The notes: generated by a model from the letters alone, not told the origin. A stretch of 64,000 nt of DNA from an uncultured Tateyamaria sp. (GCF_947487805.1 NZ_CANKXW010000004.1:248001-312000); one strand, 5' to 3'. Positions 46,316-55,119 are shown, counted from the stretch's first letter. Numbers and translations: made by a program.

Positions 46316-47035
46316 ATGACACGTACACACCGCCTGTTCCAGTTGATGCAAACCCTGCGCCGGATGACGCCGCCCGTGACCGCGCAGGCGCTGGCTCATG
46401 ACATGGATGTGTCGCTGCGCACGATTTACCGCGACATTGACGAATTGCGCGGGCTTGGCGCGGTGATTGATGGGGAGGCGGGGTTCGGGTTTACCCTGAT
46501 CGAGGATGCGACGCTGCCGCCCTTGGGGTTCGAGGATGACGAGCTGGAGGCGTTGGTTCTGGGCCTGCGGGATGTGGCGGTGATTGCCGATCCGGCGCTG
46601 GCCAAGGCGGCGACATCCGCGCTGGCCAAGATACAGGCGCGGGTGCCGCCGAAACAGGCGCACCGGCTGAAACACGCGGTGCTGGATGCGCGCCGGTATT
46701 GGCGGCCCGAGCCGCCGCGCATTGATGTCGTGGACCTGCGGCAGGCGGCGTGGGACGAGGTCAGCGTGCGCTTTGCCTATGAGGACGCCAAGGGCGACCA
46801 GACCGAGCGCAAGGTCAAGCCGCTGGGCATCGTGTACATGGAAAACACCAACGTGTTGTTGGCGTGGTGCCACCTGCGCGAGGATTTCCGGATGTTCCGG
46901 TTGGACCGCATGGATGATCTGGTTGTGACCGACGACAGCTTTCGCCCGCACCGGGTGCCATTGCTGCGCGATCATCTGGCACGGATCCGGGAAGAGGTGG
47001 ATCATGTGGCGAAGGACCGCGCGCGCGCGGATTGA
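46316..47035 (+). CDS. YafY-type WYL-domain transcriptional regulator
   Basis: 239 residues: an N-terminal HTH_11 (THRLFQLMQTLRRMTPPVTA, then VSLRTIYRDIDELRGLGAVI) and a WYL domain (about 150-230), with ERKVKPLGIVYMENTNVLLAWC and DFRMFRLDRM. WYL domains bind nucleotides or small ligands. It is divergent from the GST-like gene, with an overlapping operator and promoter, suggesting autoregulation and control of the GST. No good ribosome site is needed if the mRNA is leaderless. Confidence 0.9.
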   Translation: MTRTHRLFQLMQTLRRMTPPVTAQALAHDMDVSLRTIYRDIDELRGLGAVIDGEAGFGFTLIEDATLPPLGFEDDELEALVLGLRDVAVIADPALAKAATSALAKIQARVPPKQAHRLKHAVLDARRYWRPEPPRIDVVDLRQAAWDEVSVRFAYEDAKGDQTERKVKPLGIVYMENTNVLLAWCHLREDFRMFRLDRMDDLVVTDDSFRPHRVPLLRDHLARIREEVDHVAKDRARAD

Positions 47036-47104
47036 TCCCTTTCGTGGCAGCACTATTGTCGCTAGATTGGAAACAACGCGAAACAAGCGACCATGAGGCA
47101 CAAT

Positions 47105-48460
47105 ATGCGGTGGGCAGTCACCCTTGGCGCGATGTGCAGCGCCGTTTTCCTTGCACAGACCGTGGCGGCGCAATCCGTCAGCCAGTCGAAACGGCCCGAG
47201 TTGCGGCCCGGTTTCGGGGATGTCACGCGCGCCGATCCGGCGCCTGTTCTGGCCTTTGCCAGCGCGCCGGTGATGCGCCCGCAGTTGCGCCCCCTTGAGA
47301 TTGCCGAGCCTGCGCCGCCGCCGGTGCAGAAGACGGCCGCCGATGCGGGGTTTCAGCGTTGGATACAGGGGTTTCGGGGCCGTGCGCTGGCGCAGGGGAT
47401 CAGCCCGGCGGTGTTCGACCGCGCCTTTCGCGGGGTGCGGTACGACCCCGAGGTGATCAAGCGGGATCGCAACCAGTCCGAGTTTACCAAGACGATCTGG
47501 GATTATCTGGCCAGTGCCGCGTCTGACAAACGGGTGCGCAATGGCAAGAATGCCCTGCGCAAGCATCGCCGCACGCTGGACGCCATCGAGGCGCGGTACG
47601 GTGTGGAGAAAGAGGTCGTCGTGGCCGTTTGGGGCCTTGAGAGCGGCTATGGCGAGTTTCGCGGCAAGGATGATGTGATCCAGAGCCTTGCGACGCTGTC
47701 CTATGACGGGCGGCGCGGCAAGTTTTTCGAGGGGCAGTTGGTGGCCGCGCTGAAGATCTTGCAGAACGGTGATACCAGCCCGCGCAACATGACCGGATCC
47801 TGGGCTGGAGCGATGGGGCATACGCAGTTCATTCCGACGTCTTACCTGGCCTATGCGGTGGATTTCACCGGGGACGGGCGGCGCGACATTTGGTCGGATG
47901 ATCCCACGGATGCGCTGGCGTCGACGGCAGCGTATCTCAAGCGGTTCGGCTGGCAGAAGGGTCAGCCCTGGGGCGTGGAAGTGAAGCTGCCGCAGGGGTT
48001 CAACTATGGTCTGGCCAGCCGCAAGATCACCAAGTCGCCGGCGGAATGGGCCAATCTGGGTGTGCGCGGTGTCGATGGGCGCGCGGTGCCGAACTATGGT
48101 GCGGGGTCGATCCTGTTGCCGGCGGGCGGGCGCGGTGTGGCGTTCATGGTGTTCCGGAACTTTGCCGTGATCGAGCGGTACAATGCGGCGGATGCCTATG
48201 TGATTGGCGTGGGGCATCTGAGTGACCGGATCAAGGGCGGTGCGCCTTTGGTTGGAAACTGGCCCGAGGGCGAGCGTCCATTGACCCTGCGTGAGCGCAA
48301 GGAGTTGCAGCGGCGGTTGACCCGCGCGGGCTATGACACCCAAGGGGTGGACGGGAAAGTGGGTCCGAACACGTTGAAGGCGGTGCGGGCGTACCAACAG
48401 AGCCTTGGCCTGCCTGCGGACGGGTTTGCGACCTTGAGCCTGCTCAAGCGGTTGCGGTGA
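47105..48460 (+). CDS. Lytic murein transglycosylase MltB family with PG-binding domain
   Basis: 451 residues. A signal peptide (MRWAVTLGAMCSAVFLAQTVAA) precedes a Pro/Ala-rich segment, the SLT_2/MltB domain with catalytic Glu in WGLESGYGEF and MGHTQFIPTSYLAYAVDF, and a C-terminal peptidoglycan-binding domain (RAGYDTQGVDGKVGPNTLKA). It cuts murein glycan strands in the periplasm. I chose the ATG at 47105 because GAGG lies six bases before it; the ATG at 47093 would add four residues and is also possible. Confidence 0.93.
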   Translation: MRWAVTLGAMCSAVFLAQTVAAQSVSQSKRPELRPGFGDVTRADPAPVLAFASAPVMRPQLRPLEIAEPAPPPVQKTAADAGFQRWIQGFRGRALAQGISPAVFDRAFRGVRYDPEVIKRDRNQSEFTKTIWDYLASAASDKRVRNGKNALRKHRRTLDAIEARYGVEKEVVVAVWGLESGYGEFRGKDDVIQSLATLSYDGRRGKFFEGQLVAALKILQNGDTSPRNMTGSWAGAMGHTQFIPTSYLAYAVDFTGDGRRDIWSDDPTDALASTAAYLKRFGWQKGQPWGVEVKLPQGFNYGLASRKITKSPAEWANLGVRGVDGRAVPNYGAGSILLPAGGRGVAFMVFRNFAVIERYNAADAYVIGVGHLSDRIKGGAPLVGNWPEGERPLTLRERKELQRRLTRAGYDTQGVDGKVGPNTLKAVRAYQQSLGLPADGFATLSLLKRLR

Positions 48461-48518
48461 TCCGGCGGACGCCTTTCGTGACCTGACGGGCGCCCGTGCC
48501 GGGCGACGTCATGTTTTA

Positions 48519-48573
48519 GGGGGCTCCGCCCCCGTCCTTACGGACTCCCCCGAGGTATTTTCGGCGAAAGGAA
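48519..48573 (+). repeat. Dispersed terminator-like element, copy B
   Basis: GGGGGC-TCC-GCCCCC (48519-48533) and GTCC-TTAC-GGAC (48534-48545) hairpins are followed by TCCCCCGAGGTATTTTCGGC and GAAAGG. It separates the convergent MltB and permease genes. Confidence 0.7.
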
Positions 48574-48576
48574 GGG

Positions 48577-49461
48577 TTAGCCCGGTGACATGCCGCGCAG
48601 GCGTTCGCTGCGGCGGCGGAGGAGTTCGACCGTGGTGAGCAGGGCGATGGAGATCACCACGAGGATGGTGGCGACGGCGAGGATTGTCGGGCTGATCTGT
48701 TCGCGCAGGCCGATGAACATTTGCCAGGGCAGGGTTTTCTGGCTGGCGGAGCCCACGAAGAGGACCACAACCACCTCGTCGAAGGAGGTGATGAAGGCGA
48801 AGAGGCCGCCCGAGATCACACCGGGCAGGATCAGTGGCATCTGGATGCGGAAGAAGGTTGTGACCGGGCCTGCACCCATGTTTGCGGCGGCGCGGGTCAG
48901 GGAGCGGTCGAAGCCCACCAGTGTGGCCGTAACGGTGATGATCACGAAGGGGATGCCGAGGACCGCGTGGGCGAGGATGACCTTGACGTAGCCCACGAAG
49001 CCCTTGTTCAGGCCAAGGACGCTTTCCATCCAGTTGCCTAAGGACGAGTAGAAGAAGAACATGCCCGTGGCCGAGATGATCAGTGGGACGATCATGGGTG
49101 AGATCAGGATGGCCATGATTGTGCCTTTGAACGGCACGTGGGATTGGCTGAGGCCGATGGCGGCGAGGGTGCCGAGACTGACCGAGATGACCGTCGCGAT
49201 GGGGGCGATGATCAGCGAATTTTTCAGCGCCAGTTGCCATTGCGGGTTGGTGAAGAAATCCTCGTAGTGTTTGAGGCTGTAGCCCGCGGGATCGAGGCGC
49301 AGCATTTCCGGCGTGAAGGTGAAGAAATCCTGTGCGTTGAAGGACAGGGGCATGACCACCACGATGGGGGCCACGAGGAAGAAGAAGATCAGCCCGCAGA
49401 TCACCCGGAAGCTGTAGTACCAGATGCGCTGACCCAGCGTGGCGTATGGAGGAAGGCCCAT
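48577..49461 (-). CDS. ABC transporter permease, PotC/polyamine type
   Basis: 294-residue inner-membrane permease with about six hydrophobic segments. The EAA-type motif is AAANMGAGPVTTFFRIQMPLILPGV (split), typical of BPD_transp_1 permeases, and the opening PIVVVMPLSFNAQDFFTFTPE resembles PotC/PotI. It is the last gene of the operon that begins with the ATPase at 53778, and starts six bases after the stop of the larger permease. A polyamine or small-amine substrate is inferred from the binding protein. Confidence 0.9.
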   Translation of the reverse strand: MGLPPYATLGQRIWYYSFRVICGLIFFFLVAPIVVVMPLSFNAQDFFTFTPEMLRLDPAGYSLKHYEDFFTNPQWQLALKNSLIIAPIATVISVSLGTLAAIGLSQSHVPFKGTIMAILISPMIVPLIISATGMFFFYSSLGNWMESVLGLNKGFVGYVKVILAHAVLGIPFVIITVTATLVGFDRSLTRAAANMGAGPVTTFFRIQMPLILPGVISGGLFAFITSFDEVVVVLFVGSASQKTLPWQMFIGLREQISPTILAVATILVVISIALLTTVELLRRRSERLRGMSPG

Positions 49462-49467
49462 GGTCTG

Positions 49468-51102
49468 TTATCCCAGCTTGACGTTGTCGATGCCCACGAT
49501 CTTGTCATAGGCCCAGTAGAGCACCAGCACGGCGGCCAGCAGGATCGAGCCCAAGGCAGCGGCGAGGCCCCAGTTGAGCGAGGACGAGATGTGGTAGGCG
49601 ATGCGGTTCGAGATGAACACACCCTTGGTGCCGCCGACGATTTCGGGGGTGATGTAGTACCCGATGGCGAGGATGAAGACGAGGATGGACCCCGCGCCGA
49701 TGCCGGGCACCGATTGCGGGAAGTAGACCCGCCAGAAGGCTGTCCAGTTGGTGGCGCCCAGTGATTTTGCGGCGCGCAGGTAGGACGGCTGGATCGTCTG
49801 CATGACCGAGTACATTGGCAGGATCATGAAGGGCAGCAGGATGTGCGTCATGGCGACGATTGTGCCGAATTGGTTGTTGATCATGATCAGCCGGTTGGCG
49901 TCATCCACCAGCCCGATCCACACGAGCACGTCGTTGATGACGCCCTGTTGTTGCAGCATGACCTTCCACGCGGAGGTCCGCACGAGGAGCGAGGTCCAGA
50001 AGGGCAGGAGGACGAGGATCAGCAGCATGTTGGCCTTGCGCATCGGCAGGTTGGCCAGCAGCCACGCGACGGGGTAGCCGAGCGCGATGCAGGAGAAGGT
50101 GATCAGCAGCGACATCCAGATGGTGCGGCCAAAGAGCTTGAGCAGGATCTGCTTGTCATCCGGCTGCCAGGCGATGCCTTCGGGTGTTTTCTGGGCATCG
50201 ACGGCGTTCAGGAAATAGCCGCCGGTATAGGTGCTGGAATGGGTCTGGATCGTTTGCCACGGGATGATGGTTGCCCAGTCTTCGTCCATATCGGTGAAGG
50301 CCGCGGTAAAGTCGGGCGTCGGCAGGTCGGCGGACTGTGCGGCGCGCAGCAGGTCGGCGCCGGGGCCGGAATAGGCGGACAGGTCGGCGGTTTGCAGGTC
50401 AGTGGCGAGGGCGACGGGCAGGGCCTCCCACGGATCGCGGGTGGCGGGATCGCGGCCATCCTGGGTGGCCTCGAACACGGCCCAGGCGGTGTAGGCGCGA
50501 GCGGTTTTTGGCAGAAGCTGTGCGATGTCCGCGCGCGGTGCGAAGTTGACGTCACCTTCGGTCGGGTTGTCGGTCAACGCGGCGACGCGAGCCCGTTGGG
50601 TGGCGAGCAGCGCGGTGTCGGCGGGCGCGCCGTTGAAGATGGCGTACCAGGTTTCGCCGTCTTTCCAGTCGCTGTTCAGTTTTTCGAGCGGTTTCTGGAT
50701 GTCCTTGCCCAGATCGTCCAGCTTGCGCCCGGATTGGCGGAACAGGGACGACAGGCCGGTTTGTTCATAGTTCAGGCGGGTGCCGAGACGGGTGTGCCGT
50801 TTGGCCTCGGCGGCGATGAACATGTCGAAATACATCGCCTCGAACACAGGTTCGTCCGGGACCTCGCCGGTGGCCGCGTCCCAGGAGGCGAGTTCCTGCA
50901 CCGTGTAGGGCAGGGTGTTCTGGACGATCTCGTTTTCGACCGAACGGAACAGCATCGAGGCAATCGGGACGATGAAGGTGATCAGCACGAAGATCAGCAG
51001 CGGCGCGATCAGCGCAAGCGCACGCAGTTTCTGGCGGCGCAGTGCGCGCGCAAGGCTGCGTTTGAGGGGGGTGCCGTCGGCGGCCAGCATCGTCTCGGCC
51101 AT
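49468..51102 (-). CDS. ABC transporter permease, PotB type with a large periplasmic insertion
   Basis: 544 residues, nearly twice the usual 280-300 for PotB. The first membrane segment (about 28-52) is followed by an unusual extracytoplasmic region of roughly 270 residues (53-322) with no hydrophobic segment, rich in Asp, Ala and Trp (for example NSDWKDGETWYAIFNGAP). The standard permease core then begins (ITFSCIALGYPVAWLLANLP) with the EAA motif in AAKSLGATNWTAFWRVYFP. The start overlaps closely with DUF1330 (three-base gap). The insert may add a ligand or binding-protein contact surface. Confidence 0.9.
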   Translation of the reverse strand: MAETMLAADGTPLKRSLARALRRQKLRALALIAPLLIFVLITFIVPIASMLFRSVENEIVQNTLPYTVQELASWDAATGEVPDEPVFEAMYFDMFIAAEAKRHTRLGTRLNYEQTGLSSLFRQSGRKLDDLGKDIQKPLEKLNSDWKDGETWYAIFNGAPADTALLATQRARVAALTDNPTEGDVNFAPRADIAQLLPKTARAYTAWAVFEATQDGRDPATRDPWEALPVALATDLQTADLSAYSGPGADLLRAAQSADLPTPDFTAAFTDMDEDWATIIPWQTIQTHSSTYTGGYFLNAVDAQKTPEGIAWQPDDKQILLKLFGRTIWMSLLITFSCIALGYPVAWLLANLPMRKANMLLILVLLPFWTSLLVRTSAWKVMLQQQGVINDVLVWIGLVDDANRLIMINNQFGTIVAMTHILLPFMILPMYSVMQTIQPSYLRAAKSLGATNWTAFWRVYFPQSVPGIGAGSILVFILAIGYYITPEIVGGTKGVFISNRIAYHISSSLNWGLAAALGSILLAAVLVLYWAYDKIVGIDNVKLG

Positions 51103-51105
51103 GGA

Positions 51106-51393
51106 TCAGGCTCCCTTTGCGACAACGATCATGGACGTCGCTGTGCGGTGGCGGATCTTCATGACCTCCTGGTATGCGGGGTCGTAATAGGCGGCCAATG
51201 CGGCTTCGTAAGTGGGGAATTCGAATACGACGTGGCGGGAGAATTCTGGCCCTTCCATGGAATGCGCATCGCCGCCACGCACCAGCGGAACCGCGCCATG
51301 GGACAACAGGATCGGCGTGTCCTTTTCGACGTATTCCTTATACGCCTCGGGGTCGTTTACGGTGATGTGACCGATGATGTAGCCCTTGGGCAT
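51106..51393 (-). CDS. DUF1330 domain protein
   Basis: 95-residue small protein: MPKGYIIGHITVNDPEAYKEY at the start, HGAVPLVRGGD and FSRHVVFEFPTYEAALAAYYDPAYQEVMKIR. The pattern is DUF1330 (dimeric alpha-beta barrel fold). Its function is unknown. It is embedded in the transporter operon between binding protein and permease, three bases before the latter, so it may handle the imported compound. The ATG at 51393 is preferred because homology starts there. Confidence 0.88.
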   Translation of the reverse strand: MPKGYIIGHITVNDPEAYKEYVEKDTPILLSHGAVPLVRGGDAHSMEGPEFSRHVVFEFPTYEAALAAYYDPAYQEVMKIRHRTATSMIVVAKGA

Positions 51394-51416
51394 CGCGCGC
51401 CTCGTTCGGTTTGGCA

Positions 51417-51480
51417 TAGGGTGCGCGTCAGGCGCGCACCCTACGCAAAGGGGGGGTAGGGTGCGCCTTTACGGCGCACC
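51417..51480. repeat. GTAGGGTGSGC-type palindrome, tandem pair
   Basis: TAGGGTGCGCG (51417-51427) pairs with CGCGCACCCTA (51433-51443). After a G-rich gap a second hairpin, GGTGCGCC (51460-51467) with GGCGCACC (51473-51480) around TTTAC, follows. It lies between the binding-protein and DUF1330 genes and matches 24662-24686. Confidence 0.75.
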
Positions 51481-51488
51481 TTTGGTTC

Positions 51489-52598
51489 TTATTGAGCCAG
51501 CCACGCCTGGAACTTGGCGTCGATGTCGTCGCGGTAGTCCGCCCAGAACTCGTAGTTGTAGAGGAACGTGTTCTTGGCGTTCTCCGGGTCGGTCGGCATG
51601 TGCGGTGCCATGTCGATGCCCAGCGATTCGTGCTTGCCCACCAGCGGAGCGGAGGACAGGCGGGCCGGACCGTACGAGATGTACTTGGCCTGATCGGCCA
51701 GACGCTGCGTGTCGGTCGCGAACTTGACGAAGTCCAGTGCGCGTGCCTGACGCTCGGGGCTCAGGCCCGTGGGGATGATCCAGCCGTCGAGGTCGAACAC
51801 CTGCGCGTCCCAGAGCATGCCGATGGGCTGCTTCTGCTCTTCGATGGCGGCGAACAGGCGACCGTTATAGGTCGAGCCCATCACAACTTCACCGTCAGCC
51901 AGCAGCTGGGGTGTGTCGGCACCGGCGGACCACCAGATCACGTCGTCCTTGATTGTGTCGAGCTTGGCCAGAGCCTGATCCTGACCTTCGGCTGTGCCCA
52001 GAACGTCATAGACGTCTTCTTTGGCGACGCCGTCACAGAGCAGGGCCCATTCCATGTTGTTGATCGGGCGCTTTTCGAGGCTGCGCTTGCCGGGGTAGGC
52101 GTCGGTGTCGAACACGGCGCAGACGGATGTCGGTGCTGTGTCACCCACCAGGTCGGTGCGGTAGCCGAATGTTGTCGAATAGACGATCTGCGGGATGAAG
52201 CAGTCGGAGACCAGCAGGTCGCCAAAGTCATCGGATGCGGATGTGCCATCAGGGGCTGCGGCCAGTTGTTCGTCCGCGTCGATTTCCAGCGCGAGGCCTT
52301 CGTCGCACAGACGGATCGCGTCGGCGGCCACAACGTCAACGACGTCCCATGTGACATTGCCCGCTTCGTTCATGGCGCGCAGTTTGGCCACGGCTTCGGC
52401 CGAGCTTTCGTCCCAAACGGCTGTGACGCCGGGGTTCATTTCGATGTAAGGCGCGACATATGCGTTTTGCTGGCTGGACTGATAGGCGCCGCCCCAGCTG
52501 ACGAGTGTCATGTCGCTGGCCATGTGGCCGTCGGCAAATGCGGTGCCTGAGGCGACCGTCAGTGCCGTGGTTGCCAAGAGTGTCTTGGTCATTTGCAT
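51489..52598 (-). CDS. ABC transporter substrate-binding protein, polyamine/PotD-like
   Basis: 369 residues with a signal peptide (MQMTKTLLATTALTVASGTAFA). The SBP_bac fold has LVSWGGAYQSSQQNAYVAPY at the front, WDVVDVVAADAIRLCDEG, and a later DGWIIPTGLSPERQARALDFVKFA. The SWGGAY opening and extra cysteine pairs suit the spermidine/putrescine-binding class, but amino acids, opine-like or other cationic compounds are also possible. Second gene of the operon after the ATPase. A GGGAG ribosome site precedes the ATG at 52598. Confidence 0.9.
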   Translation of the reverse strand: MQMTKTLLATTALTVASGTAFADGHMASDMTLVSWGGAYQSSQQNAYVAPYIEMNPGVTAVWDESSAEAVAKLRAMNEAGNVTWDVVDVVAADAIRLCDEGLALEIDADEQLAAAPDGTSASDDFGDLLVSDCFIPQIVYSTTFGYRTDLVGDTAPTSVCAVFDTDAYPGKRSLEKRPINNMEWALLCDGVAKEDVYDVLGTAEGQDQALAKLDTIKDDVIWWSAGADTPQLLADGEVVMGSTYNGRLFAAIEEQKQPIGMLWDAQVFDLDGWIIPTGLSPERQARALDFVKFATDTQRLADQAKYISYGPARLSSAPLVGKHESLGIDMAPHMPTDPENAKNTFLYNYEFWADYRDDIDAKFQAWLAQ

Positions 52599-52677
52599 GG
52601 TATTACTCCCACTGTTTACGCCCGGATTTGAGTGTGGAAGGCCAGACGCGGGCGTCGCCCCGGCCTTCTTGACGTGC

Positions 52678-53778
52678 TCAGGCGTCGAGCGCCCGGCAAT
52701 CGTTCGGCATCCACCCGATGTCGATCTGCGTGCCCGGTGTCAGGCGCACTTGATCGGGTGCGTTGCGTGTCTTGATCACGAAGTCATCGTTGCCGGCCAC
52801 GCGCAACCGTGTCCGAAAGATATCTCCCATGTAGATGAATTCCAGCACTTCGGCCTTGAGCGTGTGTGCGTCCGGGTTCAGGCGCGACTTGTCCATCTCG
52901 ACCCGTTCGGGGCGGATGGACACGCGCGTGCGCTGGCCCACTTCGGTGACGTTGATCGGCTTGGCGTCGATGATGCTGCCATCATCCAGACGGACCTCGC
53001 AGGTGTCGCCCTTGATCTTTTCGATGACGCCCAACAGCGTGTTGTTCTCGCCGATGAACTGGGCGACGAAACTGTTCTGCGGCTCTTCATAGAGCTGATC
53101 GGGCGGGGCCAGTTGCTGAATGCGGCCATCGTCGAACACGGCGACGCGGTCAGACATGGTCAGGGCCTCGGTCTGGTCGTGCGTGACGTAGACGGTGGTG
53201 ATGCCCAGATCATGCGCCAGGCGCGTGATCTCGAATTGCAGGGTTTCGCGCAGCTGTTTGTCCAGCGCGCCCAGCGGTTCGTCCATCAGCACCAGTTCCG
53301 GTTCGAACACCAGCGCACGGGCCAGGGCGATGCGCTGTTGCTGCCCCCCGGAGAGCTGCGCAGGGCGCCGCCCGGCAAAATCCTGCATTTGCACCATGCC
53401 AAGAGCGCGCATGATCTTTTCCTCGCGCTCGGATTTGCCGATCTTGCGAACCTCCAGCGGAAAGCTGAGGTTTTCGGCCACCGTCATGTGTGGGAACAGC
53501 GCATAGTTCTGGAACACCATGCCGATGCCGCGCTTGTGCGGCGGGATGTTGTTGATCGACGTCCCACCCAGCCGAATATCGCCGTGCGTGGCGGTTTCGA
53601 ACCCGGCCAGCATCATCAGACAGGTTGTTTTGCCCGACCCCGATGGTCCCAACATCGTCAGGAACTCGCCCTTGGGCATCGACAGGTTCAGGTCTTTGAC
53701 GACGAGAATCTCGCCATCATAGCTTTTCTGCACGCGCTCGAATTCGACGAACGCCTGGTCGGTCGCAGTATCAGCCAA
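52678..53778 (-). CDS. ABC transporter ATP-binding protein, PotA-like
   Basis: 366 residues: Walker A LGPSGSGKTTCLMMLAG, Q-loop FQNYALFPHMTV, signature LSGGQQQRIALARAL, Walker B LVLMDEPLGALD and switch His in THDQTEALTMSD. A C-terminal TOBE_2 domain (about 285-360) follows, as in PotA. It starts the operon (ATPase, binding protein, DUF1330, two permeases) and is divergent from the M24 gene. Confidence 0.93.
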   Translation of the reverse strand: MADTATDQAFVEFERVQKSYDGEILVVKDLNLSMPKGEFLTMLGPSGSGKTTCLMMLAGFETATHGDIRLGGTSINNIPPHKRGIGMVFQNYALFPHMTVAENLSFPLEVRKIGKSEREEKIMRALGMVQMQDFAGRRPAQLSGGQQQRIALARALVFEPELVLMDEPLGALDKQLRETLQFEITRLAHDLGITTVYVTHDQTEALTMSDRVAVFDDGRIQQLAPPDQLYEEPQNSFVAQFIGENNTLLGVIEKIKGDTCEVRLDDGSIIDAKPINVTEVGQRTRVSIRPERVEMDKSRLNPDAHTLKAEVLEFIYMGDIFRTRLRVAGNDDFVIKTRNAPDQVRLTPGTQIDIGWMPNDCRALDA

Positions 53779-53897
53779 ATCTGGCTCCCCGTTTTTATCG
53801 TCGGCAGTTGATTGCCGTTCGCCACATGTAAAACGGGACGATCCCCATGTTGCAACACAGAAGGTGTGATTTGGCGGCCCGATAGCGCAATCTGGTC

Positions 53898-53914
53898 GAT
53901 TTCACTGCGAAATC
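53898..53914. promoter_or_regulatory. Inverted repeat between potA-like and M24 genes
   Basis: GATTTC (53898-53903) and GAAATC (53909-53914) around ACTGC lie in the 189-base gap of the divergent pair. A shared regulator site is possible. Confidence 0.4.
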
Positions 53915-53967
53915 AGCGCGCGGTGGGTCATTGTATTGCAGCAAAACGGGAAAAAGGTTTGGGAATC

Positions 53968-55119
53968 ATGCAGACTGCCTTTGGGAAAAGTGAATATGTG
54001 GATCGATTGGCCCGTGTGCGTGCGGCGATGGGGGCCGCCGACCTCGACTGTTTGCTGATCACGGATCCGTCGAACATGTGCTGGCTGACCGGCTATGACG
54101 GCTGGTCCTTTTACGTGCATCAGGGGGTGATCGTGACCCATGACGCCGACCCGCTGTGGTGGGGCCGGATGCAGGATGTAGCAGGCGCGCACCGCACCAT
54201 GTGGATGGCGCAGGATCGCGCGGTTGGCTATGCCGAACACTACATCCAGACGCCGCTCCGCCACCCGATGGAGGATTGTGCGCGGTATCTGTCGGGCCGG
54301 TGCGGCGTGGAGATGGACAATTACTATTTCTCGGCCAAGGCCCACGCGGTGCTGGTGCAAGGCGGGGTGGACAGTGTGGATGCCACCGGCCTCGTGAACT
54401 GGTGCCGGGCGGTCAAGTCCGAGACCGAGATCGCCTATATGCGCAAGGCGGCGCGGATTTCGGAAAAGGTCGTGGATGGCATGGCCGAACGGATCGCGCC
54501 GGATGTGCCCAAGAACACGGTTGTCGCCGAAGCCTTCCGCGAGGCCATCGCGGGTGTTGGCGACGATTGGGGGGATTACCCGGCCATCGTGCCGCTGGTG
54601 CCGTCGGGCGCCGATGCGGCGGCCCCGCACCTGACATGGGATGGCCGCCCGTTCCAGCGCGGCGAGGCGACCACAATCGAGATTGCAGGATGTTACCGCC
54701 GCTATCACGCGCCGCTGTGCCGGTCCGTGTTCCTTGGCACGCCGCCCGACGAGATGAAGCGCGCAGAGGACGCGATTATCGCAGGGTTGGAGGCCGGGCT
54801 GAACGCCGCGCGGGCAGGCAACCAGGCGCGCGATGTGGCGGCGGCGCTGAACGGTGCGCTGAACAGGATCGGCATCACACGAGAGGCCCGCTGCGGCTAC
54901 CCCATTGGCCTGAGCTATCCACCTGATTGGGGGGAGCGGACCATGTCATTCCGCGCAGAGGATGAAACGGTCTTGGAGCCCAACATGACGTTCCACTTCA
55001 TGCCCGGGCTCTGGATGGACGGGTGGGGCCTTGCCATTACGGAAAGCATCCGGATCACGGAGACCGGCGCGGCGGAGTGCCTTTGTGATCGACCGCGGGG
55101 GATGATTGTGAAGGGCTGA
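53968..55119 (+). CDS. M24-family hydrolase, creatinase/ectoine hydrolase (DoeA)-like
   Basis: 383 residues with a creatinase N domain (1-145; DPSNMCWLTGYDGWSFYVHQ) and a pita-bread C domain. Metal aminopeptidases of this family use Asp, Asp, His, Glu and Glu. Here the places read IEIAGC, PLCRS, CGYPIG, FHFMPG and ITESI, so four of five ligands are gone, as in creatinase and DoeA-type hydrolases that need no metal. It may open an ectoine-like or amidine ring or cleave a guanidino compound. It is divergent from the transporter operon. Confidence 0.8.
   Translation: MQTAFGKSEYVDRLARVRAAMGAADLDCLLITDPSNMCWLTGYDGWSFYVHQGVIVTHDADPLWWGRMQDVAGAHRTMWMAQDRAVGYAEHYIQTPLRHPMEDCARYLSGRCGVEMDNYYFSAKAHAVLVQGGVDSVDATGLVNWCRAVKSETEIAYMRKAARISEKVVDGMAERIAPDVPKNTVVAEAFREAIAGVGDDWGDYPAIVPLVPSGADAAAPHLTWDGRPFQRGEATTIEIAGCYRRYHAPLCRSVFLGTPPDEMKRAEDAIIAGLEAGLNAARAGNQARDVAAALNGALNRIGITREARCGYPIGLSYPPDWGERTMSFRAEDETVLEPNMTFHFMPGLWMDGWGLAITESIRITETGAAECLCDRPRGMIVKG

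Noticed and set aside
46265-48397. 710-residue open frame on the minus strand opposite the WYL and MltB genes
   Set aside because: Covers two well-supported genes on the other strand and shows no domain.
49468-51102. Possible fusion of two genes in the PotB-type permease
   Set aside because: The insertion is in frame, has no internal start or stop and lies between membrane segments, so an inserted domain is more likely than an artefact.
49843-51459. Plus-strand open frame opposite the PotB-type permease
   Set aside because: Gly/Val/Asp-rich antisense of a certain permease gene; no homology.
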